From Gnetum montanum (Eukaryota > Streptophyta > Gnetopsida > Gnetales > Gnetaceae), in contig MNCI01012628.1 in assembly GCA_015680685.1 (NCBI GenBank), forward strand, positions 1,372,687-1,436,686: DNA of 64,000 bases. Reading direction: 5' to 3'. Positions 37,163 through 49,139 of this stretch are shown here, piece after piece. How positions within the stretch are numbered: position 1 is the stretch's first letter; each line of letters begins with the position of its first letter. A model generated the notes under the pieces. It was not told the DNA's origin. It saw only the letters and a program-made list of their open reading frames with translations, and searched no databases. A program made the translations under genes and the position numbers.

Positions 37163-37311
37163 CGATGAAGTATTAGCCTAGTGGTAAAGACTCTTGATTT
37201 GAAATATCAACTCATGAGTTAGATTTTGGTGGAGTGTTGAGTTATAATGTTCTATTTCAACTATATATCTTGGGATGTACCTATATTATAATTATTTTGG
37301 ATTCCAACCCC
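37163..37311 (+). mobile_element. tRNA-derived SINE, copy 1
   Basis: The RNA polymerase III A-box TAGCCTAGTGG (37174-37184) matches TRGYNNARNGG exactly; a decayed B-box lies near 37217. The 3' block GGGATGTACCTATATTATAA and ATTATTTTGG is shared with copies at 55483, 60818 and 61091 (minus). Confidence 0.75.
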
Positions 37312-38611
37312 CTTCCTTCCCTTCCCTAAGAAAATAAATAAAAAATAAAAATATTCAAAAATTACAAAATTAATGGTACATTCCAAATATAATAAAAACC
37401 TCCCTATATTAAAAATAGAAGTTTATGTATTTTAATTTGAAAAAGAAACAGTGACATATAAAAAGTTATTCTACTAAATAATAATAACCCTTGAAACTGA
37501 CATTTCTAAGTTCATAAAAGTTTTTAATAAAAGAACTTATAGGCTATCAAAAATGAAATTGTATGACTTATCAATTACATGCTTTATTCTACCAAAAAAT
37601 CTTTATTTTCTTTCTCTAGTTACTCAACTTAAGTTAAGGATTGATAGAAATTAGAAACTAAAATTTTTTATTACATTAAGAAAATCACAAAGATTTGTTA
37701 GATAGTTACAAAGCCTTAACAAATTTTTGAAGAAATTTAAAAATATCATTGATGTAATGCCCTAAGCAAATAAGGTCAATTTGAAAGAAATTAATAAGAA
37801 AATTACAATTAATAGCATAATTCAATCAAATGTGAGCCAAAGATGGAAAAACTAAAAAGATATGTTCTTCATCTTCTATGCTTTGTTTGCATAGTCTACA
37901 AATATGGCCTTCTCTTGGTAAATTGATGTAATGAACTTTCTCAATAAGGAGATGATGAAAGCTCATTCTTGCTTTAGCAATTTAATTTCTTAAATGAATA
38001 GGAATACATAAGAAGAAATACTCTTAAATACTAAATAACAAACCTCCTCTAATAGAATGTCAATACAAATGGTTTTTTCCTAATTTTTTCAACCAAATTT
38101 TAGCTATGACTTTTTCTTTTATATCATTTTAGAAAATGCTTTTGTTTAAAGGAAGACCCACTATTATAATATTCCATAACTAAAGCCATAATTTTCTTTG
38201 ATGCAATAATCCATTTTCTTATGTAACATTCATTTTCTCCTTATCATAATTAACTTCCTCCATATAACTTAACTTTTAAGTGTAAGTAATAAATTGAAAA
38301 AGAGCTTTAACTTCAAGAGGAAGAAAATCTTCTTCTAGAAGTAAGATATCATAAGAAGTTTGCATTTTGAAATTAACATACAAGAAACCATTTTTGAACA
38401 TGCTCTAATTTTTTCCAATTATGTGTGGGAAGAGAATGTCCCCAAGAAACAGACCCATATAGTAATATAAGTTAGACAAGACTATGAAAAATTTTCCTTC
38501 TAATCTTCCATGTCAAAATTTCTTTCTTACCAAAAGTATTTCTTAGACCAAATAGAGCTTGCATGCCACTTGAAACTGCTTGGGAAATAAGGGTATTTTA
38601 ACTATAATTAC

Positions 38612-39668
38612 TAAGGATCGAGAACTTAGAAGTAGGATTGAATAAGTTTCCCAATTAAAATTGTAGTAGCCACTAAAATCAAAAAAAAAATTTATGTGGT
38701 TCCCCAACTGGGATACATCCACACTCAGAGGGTAGAATCCGTGCATACCTCTAGACTTTGTTTCCTCAAAATGTGGTTTGAAGGGCATCACACCTTTTAC
38801 AAGATTTAAGTTGCACTATGGAGTGTTTCCTCACTATGAAACCACTCAATCCTGCAAGGTCTCAACAAGCTCAAAATCTAGTTTAAAGGATCCCACAACC
38901 TTTACAAACATGAGCTTTGCTTCAGAGTGTTTCGTCGCTACAAAACCATCTAACCCCATAAGGTCCTGACAAGCTTAACAAAGATGCCTTCTTGCAAGAA
39001 GCACATGAACCCCATAGAGCTATAAGAAAGAAAGAAAAGGATCAACGAGAAAGTATAACTATATTTATAGAGTCCTTGCAATGAGGCTCATAACATACAA
39101 AATATACAAATGATAGTACAATGAAGGACAATCACAAGATTTCTTTTAGTAGCCTTAAAAAATTATTTTACAATGATAGTACTTGCATAATTCCCAACAA
39201 AATTCAGTTTGTCTTATACTCTTAGAGTTTCCAAAAACTCCTTAGAATTCATGCAATGACTATAAGACAACTAGTATATATGTCTACTTTAAGGATGAGA
39301 TGTCTATCTGTAAACACTTTCAATGTAGGAGAGATGCCTATCTTTGAGTGTAGACATCTATCTTCCAAGATAGATGTCTATCATTTTTCATAAATGTCTA
39401 TTCTACTTTTGCACTTTGGAATCTAAAGCATTCCCTTGTTAATTTGACATCTTGGTAGTCTTTAGAACATCTTCATTTTGATCATAGACTCCATTTCCAT
39501 CCATGCTTTCATCTTGTCCATTTACTCTTAAATTTAACATCTCAACATAGATCTCGTTCTTTGCTCTTTGTGTGAAGTTCTTGTTCATGGTCCTGCAAAA
39601 CAATCATCATACACACAATATACATTCTCCATTTTCTCTAAGGTTTTGACATATTGAAAGTTCAAACA
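38612..39668 (-). repeat. 3' LTR of C3 (1057 bp)
   Basis: Aligns with the LTR at 43986-44936 over its whole length. Minus-strand order: TGTTTGA start, an array of TAGACATCTA/TAGATGTCTA motifs (39281-39410), CTATAAATATAG TATA box (39057-39068) and an end near 38612. A 30-bp near-perfect palindrome lies at 39351-39380. Confidence 0.85.
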
Positions 39669-39683
39669 TCTCACCCTTTTTGG

Positions 39684-41700
39684 TAATGCCCAAAACTTAA
39701 GAAAATGGATTAGTGCATTTCACAACATATAAATTTAATGATAAACAATAAAAGCATTTAAGACATATAAATTCCAATGGCAACAAAGGGCTCAAGTTAA
39801 TAGGTTCTAATCACATGAGTTGACAAAAGAAAAAAAAAAGAAATTGATAATATCAAGAGGTCTCCATAAACTATCCAAAGGCCAAACTTTTTTCCATAAT
39901 ATATCATCATAGTTATCCATATACATATCCATAACCATCTACAATCCATACAAACATCCACAAAATATCCAAAAAATTCTTCTCCTTTTTGGACATCACC
40001 CAAAAGGAGGGACCATCAAAGGAAAATATCCATTGACCTTAGTAGCATCATCAGAGGTGGTTGTTACACAAGAAAGCTTGTATGTCTTCTCTTCATCATC
40101 ATCATTGCTGGTGCTAGTGTTAGAGACATGCTACTGATCATCATCATCTAAGGATGGAACACATATAGGATCTCTCCAAGGATAAAGCTTCACCTGAAAC
40201 TGAGATGATGTGGGTGGATGAGATGGAGCTTGATAAGAAGATGAGAAAGCAACCTTCCTCTAATATGTGATAAGATTAGTTGGTCTCCATTGAGAGGCAA
40301 TCCCAAAGATGATCTCCATTGTCAGCTACTTAAATATATATGAAGCATCATTAAGAAGATGAGAATTGGGTCTAGGCTACATGAAATCAAGAAACTCCCA
40401 TTGGACATGTGCAAGTAGTGCATCAAGCTCCTTAGAATTAGATGCATTTCCCAAGTCATATGCCTAGGATGGCCCAATAGCTGTCGAGTGCCTAGTTGGA
40501 GTGGGACAATTTTCCTCACCATCTGAAATGGAAAGACTACTAATCTTCTTGAACTACTATCCATTTGGAGGAAGTGGTACTCCATCTACATCCATTCTCT
40601 TACGAAGGTAAGAGAGGTTTTAGCCAATCATCCCAAGAGTCATACCAAAGGCTTTAGCATCTTCTTGAGAGTTGATTTCATTTAATCATTGAATTATTTG
40701 GATCTTCTCAATTGAGAAGAGGCCTAAGGAGGTGATGTAGATCCCTTCTTCCTTGCTTTCTAAGTCATGATGCTTGGTTTTGTAGATTCAACGTGAGTGA
40801 TGCTCCTTTTCTCTAAATACTCACCAAGGGTTCTCTTATATTTAAGTAGAGGCATATTGGAAATAGGAAATCCTCTCTAATGAATCAATAAACTAATGAG
40901 AAGGGGATGCCCATACACTCTCTCCTTGGTGAAGAGACCTAACATGTCTCTACAAAGAATATGACCCAAGAATAGTGGCTAACTAGTAAGAAGGAAATAA
41001 AGAAAAAATGCTTGGGCTAGTAAAAAATGACTATAATTGACCCCTTTCATAATGATATTATATAATACAATGAGAGAGAGGGTAGAAGTATTTGAGGCCA
41101 TCTAACTTCTAAGTACTTTCCCACTATGTAAAGACACTTATTGGACAAATAGAGCATTACAAAATTCATTGTGGGAAATAAGGATTACACCATTCATGAA
41201 AATAGCAAACATAGAATGGATCGTAACCCTATGAACATTGGAATTAGAGATGTCAAGAATGACATTAACAACCTAGGAAGTGACTTTAATTAAAATTTCT
41301 CCAACAGTGGATGTGAAGGCCCTAACAATAGCATTACTACTTGCAATGTTATCATAAAACTCCTTGATGAGAATCTCAAGGACATAGAAGTTCATAGAAA
41401 TAAAGGACATCCAATTTAACACTTTGAAAAATGCTATCAGCTTCTTTTGACAATACTACTCAAAACAAAGGAATCTTTTAAACACTACTGAAATGGAGCA
41501 AGTTACCTCAAATCTATGTTATGCTTTGGTGGACTGGAATTAAGGTAAATATGTGTTAGCAATGCTTGATGATGCTCCCTGAGACTTCTTACTCTTTCAT
41601 GGAGGAGGCCTAGACATTCCAATCTTTCTCTAAGCCATTGATCTACAAGGAGATGCATAAATTTCTACTATTGTAGAAGCCCTGGTCATCTACTCTTAGT
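39684..41700 (-). pseudogene. Extra ORF of C3, degenerate
   Basis: Minus-strand reading with scattered stops from about 41700. NFYVLEILIKEFYDNIASSN near 41392 and IVLYNIIMKGVNYSHFLLAQ near 41070 are followed by GHILCRDMLGLFTKERVYGH near 40965. These resemble the plant 'putative plant transposon protein' pattern (EFYxN segment, long hydrophobic middle, LL-LI segment), as does the G1 ORF at 3818-6540. The C-terminal part (ARKKGSTSPPQASSQLRRSK) is polar. It occupies the place where pol should be. The resemblance is by pattern recall and moderate. Confidence 0.5.
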
Positions 41701-41745
41701 CATCTACACTTAGATGAGGAAGAATGCGAAAAAATGAAGTGTTGC

Positions 41746-41935
41746 TTTATATAATCGAGGTTGTCAATGGTTTTTTGACAAAAAGTTATATGTCTAACTC
41801 AACTAGCAGACATCAATCCCACATTTAAGAAAAACCAGATAGACATTTATCTTTAGATGTAGACATCTATGGGTAGATGTCTATCTTCATGTATAGATGT
41901 CTAATGGTAGACGTCTACTAATAGACATTTAAACA
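41746..41935 (-). promoter_or_regulatory. Internal promoter-like block in C3 (motif array plus TATA)
   Basis: The array of TAGACATCTA / TAGATGTCTA / TAGACGTCTA motifs at 41838-41931 is the same motif as in C3's LTRs. On the minus strand it is followed about 85 bp downstream by TTATATAAAG (complement of 41745-41754). The extra ORF begins just after. The layout equals that of G1 at 3282-3372. Function is inferred. Confidence 0.5.
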
Positions 41936-42329
41936 AGTAGTGGAAAGATATATGAAAGGTTCAAGGAATAGCTATCATGGATTATAGTCTTTTAAGAATT
42001 TTAAAATAGATGGAAAAATGAAAACTTACCTCTACTTACCTTGTTTGCTAATATAGATCATGATGTCTAAGGAGATTCGAAATGAGCTTCTTCTTTTGAA
42101 GTTTCTTCTTTCATAAAAATTTCTTATATTTCTAATGTCTGGTTCCTTTTATGAAATTATTAATGAAAGTCCTTTCACCTTCTTCTTTTCGCTTAATTCT
42201 CCACACCATTTTATTCTCCTTGCCATTTTGACTTATCTTCTTCTTCTTGTTGTCCTACAAGATTTCCTTTCTAGGTGCACTTGGGTAAGACCAAGGAGTC
42301 TTATGTTATGACCAGGTATTCATGTGGTG

Positions 42330-43921
42330 ATATTTTAAATTACAATCCCATTGCTTATGCCCAAATCTACCATAGTAATAGCATATGACCTTTTTACTAT
42401 AGGTGAAGTGGTCAAACCTTGGAGCTACCCTTTATTTGGATGAAGTGCTTGTTGATACTTCAACCTTTAAAGTAGTCTTTTGTTTGGATGAAGTTTGTGT
42501 TGATACCTCTTCTTGTTGACATCCTAGCCCACTCTTATCATGTGGACTCCTTCCTTGTCCCAAAACTATGCAAAGAAGTTCTTTTCCTTTGATAGGTCTT
42601 TCATTTACAAGTTTTATATCTGCAAGTTCTTTTTAATCTACTCATAAGACAAGGTTAGTTTTTTGTTCTTAGCCCTTAGGTTTAAGTTTTCTTGTGAGAG
42701 GTCTAAATGTTTTGGATTAAGTAGAAATAAGTCTTGATCCTTATGCTTTAGATCCTTCTTTATCTTTATAGAAAGATATTGAAAGGACAATAGTTCATTA
42801 CACAATAGATCATACCTTTCCTCATCAATTTCAATTATTTGATCATCATCTTTGATTATGCTCTCATCATCTTATGTGAGAGCCATGAAAATGAGATGTG
42901 AATCTTACATGGTCTCAACTTCTTCTTCATCTTTTTCTTCATCCCAACCAATGTAGAAGTTGTTTTTTTTTTTTTTTTTGGACTCAACTTTTGATTGATC
43001 TCCCTTTTAGATCTTGTTAGCACTTGGAAATTTGGAGGCCACATCACCTCTTCCACCACACATCCAAAATTCTATAGAAAATACATTTAAATTTTAATTC
43101 TTAAAATTCTTACTTTTTCTCTACCTTTTTCACTAGATTGATTGGGCCCTAGTTGATTAAAGCATCTTTCTTTTCTATCAAGAAGTCTTTTAACTCTTGT
43201 TGATAGAAGTTCTAGTTCATCTTCACTATTTGATTCTTGTTCAACCAGCTCCTTCTCCTTTGATGTAGATTTGAGGATGATAGCATTTTCTTTTATCCCT
43301 TCTTTGCTTATGAGATTCATCTCATAATCAATAAGAGCACTTTGGAGCTCTTCAAATTTCAACACTGAAAAGTCTCTAATTTCTTCCATTGGGGTGAATT
43401 TTGGTCTAAACTTAGGCTATAAAGTTCTAATCATTTTTATGATTACATTACTTTCTAGAAAATCCTTACCGGTTCCTCTAATAGCCACAACAAGATCGTT
43501 TGTCCTAGAAAAGTAGTCCTTAATCTTTTCTCCTTCCTTCATTTTAAGCTTGCCATATTCACTTTGCAATACTAAAAGTTTTAATTGTTTAACTATAGAT
43601 GTGCCCTCATAAGTTTCCTCTAAGGTTTTCCATATTTCCTTAGCAATTTTGCACCCAACTATTCTATTAAACTCAAATTTATTCAATGCACAATATAAAC
43701 AATTTTTGGCTTTTGATTCAAACATGAACTTATCCTTTTCTTCAAAATTCTATTTGCTTTATGGCTTGAGTGCTTTTGTTGTGCTATCGACAAGCAGTTT
43801 GTAGCCTTCAAGAATGGACTCCCACACTTTGAATTCCATGGATTCAAAGGATCATTTCATCCTTGCCTTCCAATATGCAAAGTCAAACCCATCGAACATC
43901 GGTGACTTTGTGTAAGACATC
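42330..43921 (-). pseudogene. C3 gag, degenerate
   Basis: Starts MSYTKSPMFDGFDFAYWKAR (43921). UBN2 core: KNCLYCALNKFEFNRIVGCK near 43700, IAKEIWKTLEETYEGTSIVK near 43650 and MKEGEKIKDYFSRTNDLVV near 43550. An acidic, Lys/Glu-rich stretch follows (43087-43389). A one-knuckle remnant CYYYGRFGHKQWDC is near 42370, with Tyr for the second Cys. Stops exist near the start and between the pieces. The family is clear: the gag of copia elements with a long C-terminus. Confidence 0.85.
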
Positions 43922-43969
43922 CCCTCCATAGTTCACTCTTAAAATGTGAAGCACAAACTTGAGAGTATC

Positions 43970-43983
43970 GGGCTCTGATACAA
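43970..43983 (-). other. Primer-binding site of C3 (initiator tRNA-Met)
   Basis: The minus strand reads TTGTATCAGAGCCC two bases after the LTR, matching the standard plant copia site TGGTATCAGAGC with one change. Confidence 0.85.
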
Positions 43984-43985
43984 CT

Positions 43986-44936
43986 TGAGGATCGAGAACT
44001 TAGAAGGGGGATTAAATATTTTTCCTACTAAAACTTTTGTCATCCATCAAAATCAAAATTAAGTTTTACGTGGTTTCCAACTTGGGTACATCCACACTCA
44101 AAGGGTAGAATCTGTGCACACCTCTAAACTTTGTTTCTTCAAAATGTGATTTAAAGGCCATTACACCCTTTACAGGATTTGAGCTCTACTCTAGAGTGTT
44201 TCATCATTGTGAAACCACTCAACCCTGCAAGGTTCCAACAAGCTCAATGAAGATGCCTTCTTATAAAAAACACATCAACCCTGTAGTGCTATAAGAAAAA
44301 AAAGCAAAGAATCATGGAGAAAGTGTAACTAGATTTACAGAGTCCTTGCAATGAGGCTCACAACATACAAAATATTCAAATGATAGTATAATGAAGGACA
44401 ATCACAAGATTTCTTTTAGCAACCTTGAAAATGATTTTACAATGATAGTACTTGCACAATTCCCAAGAAATTCACTTTGTCTTATACCCTTGGAGTTTTC
44501 AAAAACTCCTCGAAATTCATGCAACGACTATCAAATGGCGACTATAGATCTCTACTTCAAGGATGAGATGTCTATCTATAAACACTTCCAATGTAGGAGA
44601 GATGTCTATATTTTTAAGTGTAGATGTCTATCTTCCAAGATATATGACTAATTTTTTTCATAGATGTCTATTCAACTTTTGCACTTTCGAATTTGAGGCA
44701 TTCCCTTGTCAATTTGACATCTTGGTAGTCTTTAGAACATCTTTGTTAGCTCAAAGACTTCATTTCCATCCATGCTTTCATCTTGTCCATTTAGTCTTCA
44801 ATTTGGTATCTCAATGTAGATCTCATTCTTGGCTCTCCATGTGAAGTTATCATTCATGGTCTTGTAAAACTATCATCATACACACAATCTACATTCTCCA
44901 TTTTCTCTAAGGTTTTGACATACCAAAAGGTCAACA
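43986..44936 (-). repeat. 5' LTR of C3 (951 bp)
   Basis: Minus-strand start TGTTGACC and end GATCCTCA. The array of TAGATGTCTA-like motifs lies at 44566-44672. The TATA region of the other copy is mutated here (CTGTAAATCTAG). Confidence 0.85.
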
Positions 44937-45743
44937 ATTAAACACAAATTCAACTCCCAAATATTTATAAGATTCACATATATAAAGTAATTTTTTCTCC
45001 AATGAAAAATTGTAATTTCTATTTCTAGTACGAAAAACTAGAAGTTTAGTGTTATCAATATTCAGATTCATACTAGAATGGTTGTAGTATTCATGGAGAA
45101 TTTGAAGCATATAATTTAATCTTGTAGCTAATTTTGCAATCAAGGCCACATAATATATAAAGAGAAGAATGATAAAAAATAATCCATTCATTAACATACT
45201 ATGATGAAAGCCATTTTTCATTTCATTCCTCCAGTTCATTTATAAATATGTTAAAAAGATTAGGGAACAAAGGATAGTCTTATTTAACTCTAACTAAGTT
45301 GTTAATAATTGTTCCTTCTCCAATAAGATTATCTTCAATAAGAATGTTAACTATCTCATATATTTTTTTAGTAGTAGAAAGGTGATCTTGTGGAATGTTA
45401 ATGCTATCTAATATCTTCTAAAGTTTATCCCAAGTAACAAAATCATAAGCCTTGGAGAAATAAATAAAATAAATAAAAGTTGTATGATTGGGAATTTTTG
45501 CTTTCTCTAGATAATAATGCAAAGTTATTAGATGTTCTATAGTAGAATGATTCCTTTGGAAGCCTACTTATGACTAAGCATGAAGACCTTGCATTTCTAT
45601 CCATGAACTAATTTTATTATCTAAAATAGTGTTCAAAAGCTTAGTAAAAACTAAATTAATTGCAATCAATCAGTAATTATTAAGATATGTCCTATATCCT
45701 TTTTGGAAAAGTAAGACTGCTTGACTAGAACACCAAGAGCAAT

Positions 45744-46622
45744 TGATGAGTGACAAGGTACCCCTACACTCAACCATATGAAACGAGTGCAGCACGCGTG
45801 ATCCGGTCGAACTCCGCAGACTAAATTCCTAAACGCCCCATGGAACACTTGGGGTTAATCATTCATTGTCTTCCCAGACTTACTTGTTGTTGTCATGGTG
45901 TATGGTTAAGTAAGTCTGAGGTATATGATTTTTATGGTCTTTTATGGTTTTTCTCCTATGCTATCAAGGTGAAGGGTTGAGAGACTAACTAACTCTAACT
46001 AAGGACTAAGTCTAAATTAACTAGCATCAGCATTCATTCCCACTTACCGTACACACCCTGAACTATGAAACTGTGGCTACCAAATGCTAATTGTTATTGG
46101 GATCACCACACGTAAGGCACGTGCTCAAAGTGGTCATACTAAGGCACCTAACTAGGAGGAAAGGATTGAGAGAATCTATCTAGCCTACGTGCGATGAGCA
46201 GCCGATTCCTTGACTAACCGTACACATCCTTAGATTCTCGTAATCAAGTCGTACTCATACCACATTCTAGGAAAGAAATAAATAACATTTAAATAAAATC
46301 CTATTCCATGCACTACAAGGTTTATCCACAAAGCTTGTCTTTATTGTCGTACACAACTTGCGTTCAGGTACAAAGCTGCTCGAATAAAGATTCGTTCACT
46401 TGGGGACTCCTACTGTGGGCACATGGAAAATATTCTATCTCTGGAGTGATCAAACTGCCAGAGTTTCCCTACTTCTAAACCAAGATGGAAAGTAAGGGGA
46501 GTGCCGCCTCTTATTTATAGATTTGGCGGCAGACCGTGATATCACGTACACGATATCGTAGGGGACAACACGATATCGTGACGGCCGCGATATCGCGGTG
46601 CATGCGATATCACTTCTCATCA
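45744..46622 (-). repeat. Solo gypsy LTR (879 bp), GATATC family, copy 1
   Basis: Begins TGATGAG and ends CTCATCA on both strands, flanked by perfect 5-bp target duplications GCAAT (45739-45743 and 46623-46627). The minus strand has a U3 with five GATATC-centred palindromes, then TCTATAAATAAGAGG; R contains AATAAAGACAAGC. It inserted in the LINE reverse transcriptase. No internal region is left, so it arose by LTR-LTR recombination. Confidence 0.93.
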
Positions 46623-47789
46623 GCAATCCAAACCATGCTAAAACCTTTGATTAAGAAGATTACAAGCTGCTTTTCACACCAATGAGTCACCCCATTTAAG
46701 AATCTTTGCATATAATCTATTAACATTAGCACCTTTCCCAGAAGATAATCTTTGAATCCCAGCAAAAACATCATCAAGAGATAATTTAAGAATACTATAG
46801 TTATCTTGCATAATTGGGGGAGCCTCTTAATTAAAAATGCCATTGAAAAAATTTTGAATATTAGATAAGGAAAAATCCCAACCATGTTGATGTTTGTCTC
46901 TGAATAAATTAAAAAGTCTCGTTGGATTTGAGTGGAGCTCATGAATCATGCTTTCCTACTCTTCTTTAATTAACTATTGCTTTTTAAAATGAATAAGCTT
47001 TCTATAATTCTTCAACATTGAAACATCAAAATGTGAAACTATAATATCTTTACAAGCTTTCAAATAGTCTACATCAAACCAAGGTTTTTTTTACAAGCAG
47101 GCCTCTTCTTAACCTACACCTAAGCAGCTATAGATAATAGAACATTAGTCAAATCTACTTCATTGTCATTGTTGACAAACATATTAGTTACTCTTTTTTG
47201 AAAACCTAATGAAGATCTTCTGTGAGATGATGAGTTCTACATTTCTTATAATGAATATGATGAATTGAAGCAAGAATAGCAAATTTCATGTAATGAATTG
47301 AAGCAAGAATAGCGAATTTCATTGTATGTATATTATCATGAGCAGACAAGAGAAGACCAATGTAAGAGTTACCTTGGTGTCCACTAAAGGTGAAATAAGA
47401 GAGGGAAATTTGCTGATGCCATTAAGAATTTAAAAAAATCAAAGAAATGACCTATCTTTAAGAAATGAATACCCTTCTGATTTATACTATGATTATCCAA
47501 TGATCTTTTGTGAACTAAATAGAGTTCTTCACTAAAGTTTAGTTGAGAATTCCAAGAAAGCCTTTGAATTTGACTTTATCCAACATGAGCATTAAAATCT
47601 CCATAAAGAAAAATTTTACCAAGGCTAGAGAATTTTGCAACATCTTGATCCAAGAAATGAAAAGGATTCTCTTCTAAAATATTAGTATAATTGTAAATAG
47701 AAGAATCCCTCAAAGTAAAATTACAAAAAGCAAAATAAAGAACCTATGAAATGCCTTGAACATGAACCCACAAATATTGCAAGCTATCC

Positions 47790-48775
47790 CTCTTTTTTAT
47801 TTTTCATGTTTTAAAGCCCCAGATTTGAATAAATTGGAGAAAATAGAACAATGTTTTCTTTGGTCTTATATTAAGGAATGTATCTTTCATTCAATAAACT
47901 AGAATAGTCTTTGTCATTCCATCCAATAGAGCAGATGGAGCATTTTCCATTTAAATCATATAAATCTAGCATTATAAGGGAAGCTTGTATGAAAACTTTA
48001 CATAAGTGACAAACCATGGATAGAAGTCATAAGAGCTAAGTACCTATATAACAACATGCTTTTCCATAATGCTCCATCCATTATTTGTGCTAGGCAGGCA
48101 TGGAGAAGTTTTAAAAAATTAAAGCATTGGTTCCAATCAAATATTTGGGTTTATGATCAAATAGTACATTGGAGTGATTCTTGTCAATATAAGCTCACTA
48201 AACCATATACAAGTTTAGTACCTAAAATTAAAGACCCAATTAAAAAATCTTGGTGACATGATATGATGATATCAAAATGCAAAATTTTTATGTCAAAGTA
48301 TCTACATGAAAAATTACCTATGAGCATGTTTTTATTTCATAAGGGATTAATTACAAATGATAAGTTTGCACATTGTGGAGTTCAGGAAAAAATTATTAAT
48401 CATTATTTATTCCATTATCTTGATACCTAGTCTTTTTGGAATGAACTCAAGCACATCACAGGAGTATGTTGGCTTAGCAGTTCTATTCATGACTTTATTA
48501 ATAAAATTTCTCAAAGTTAGGAGAAATGGAAGTGATGTCAAAATAAAACATTTGTTGTAGCAACACTACATATAGTGTGGGTTTCACACAGTAGGTGGAT
48601 TTTTCAAGAAGAAAAGAGTAACCCTATTGTACTTGCTAAATTCTTCTTCATGGATTTTTCTATTATCCTAAGACATCATGGTGATGCTTACCTAGCTTAA
48701 TACTACATTTTTTATTATTATTTTGTTACTTGAAGCTGTAATCTTATTCCTATGTGATTTATATATAACCTTTTA
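47790..48775 (+). mobile_element. 5'-truncated plant L1 LINE fragment
   Basis: Plus-strand reading in one frame with a few stops: LNKLEKIEQCFLWSYIKECI near 47829, WIEVIRAKYLYNNM near 48018, AWRSFKKLKHWFQSNIWVYD near 48101, then KCKIFMSKYLHEKLPMSMFL near 48276. This is the C-terminal part of a plant L1 ORF2 (post-RT and zf-RVT region). It separates the two endonuclease halves of the minus-strand LINE, so it inserted later. Both ends are approximate; no poly(A) tail or target duplication was recognised. Confidence 0.75.
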
Positions 48776-49139
48776 TTACTAGATATGCCCCATCCATCAT
48801 AGAACTGGGTTTATCTTTGCTTGAAAAGAATTCATCGACCTTTTGTACCTTAATGAAATGATCTCTAGAATTTTCAATTAAACAAGTAATACCATCAAAA
48901 AGTCTACTCCTCATCTTTGAACTCTTATTTCTAATAGAAATGATATGAAAGCTTGAAATACATATAATCAAAGAATTTTCTTCTTGCCAAGTTTCAACAA
49001 AAATAAATAGATCTAAATCACTAAAAAATGACTAGTATTTAAAATAGTAACTTTATTAGCCAATGAACCTTCAAAATTAAGGAAACCACATGTAATAGAA
49101 GAAAATCCCTATTTTAGGGGATTTTCCCTCTCTCTGATG

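Larger units (their letters stand above)
38612..44936 (-). mobile_element. Copia-like element C3 with gag but no visible pol
   Basis: LTRs at 43986-44936 (5') and 38612-39668 (3') face minus. TTGTATCAGAGCCC (complement of 43970-43983) is an initiator-Met primer site, and a polypurine tract AAAAAGGGTGAGA (complement of 39669-39681) touches the 3' LTR. Flanks ATTAC and ATTAA match at 4 of 5 bases as a target duplication. Inside there is gag and an unrelated ORF but no protease, integrase or reverse transcriptase that I could find, so it would depend on another copia element. It interrupts the LINE after KYLGVEFVFN. Confidence 0.82.
37740..49130 (-). pseudogene. LINE ORF2: endonuclease, reverse transcriptase and zinc motif, interrupted
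   Basis: Endonuclease: DLFIFVETW-type start near 49000 and KIFLYGDFNAHVG near 47610 (catalytic GDFN). Reverse transcriptase: WFDVDYLKACKD near 47060, DDVFAGIQRLSSGKGAN near 46740, then LLFQKGYRTYLNNY near 45700 across the solo LTR. Further motifs are SQVGFQRNHSTIEHL near 45560, FIYFIYFSKAYDFV near 45460 and NLNIDNTKLLVF near 45040. At the catalytic YADD position the sequence reads YIYY, so the polymerase is dead. After C3: ALFGLRNTFGKKEILTWKIR near 38540 and a C-terminal CxxC...H motif (HICRLCKQSIEDEEHIF near 37885). Stops and shifts are frequent. The domain set is typical of endonuclease-type LINEs with an extra C-terminal zinc finger. Confidence 0.78.

Noticed and set aside
37163-37311. Functional tRNA gene at the A-box
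   Set aside because: No cloverleaf can be formed, the B-box is decayed and the 3' block is shared with three other copies; a SINE is the better explanation.
46500-46622. CRISPR-like array of regularly spaced palindromes
   Set aside because: Units are short, spacing is irregular and they sit in an LTR of a eukaryotic genome; an LTR control array explains them.
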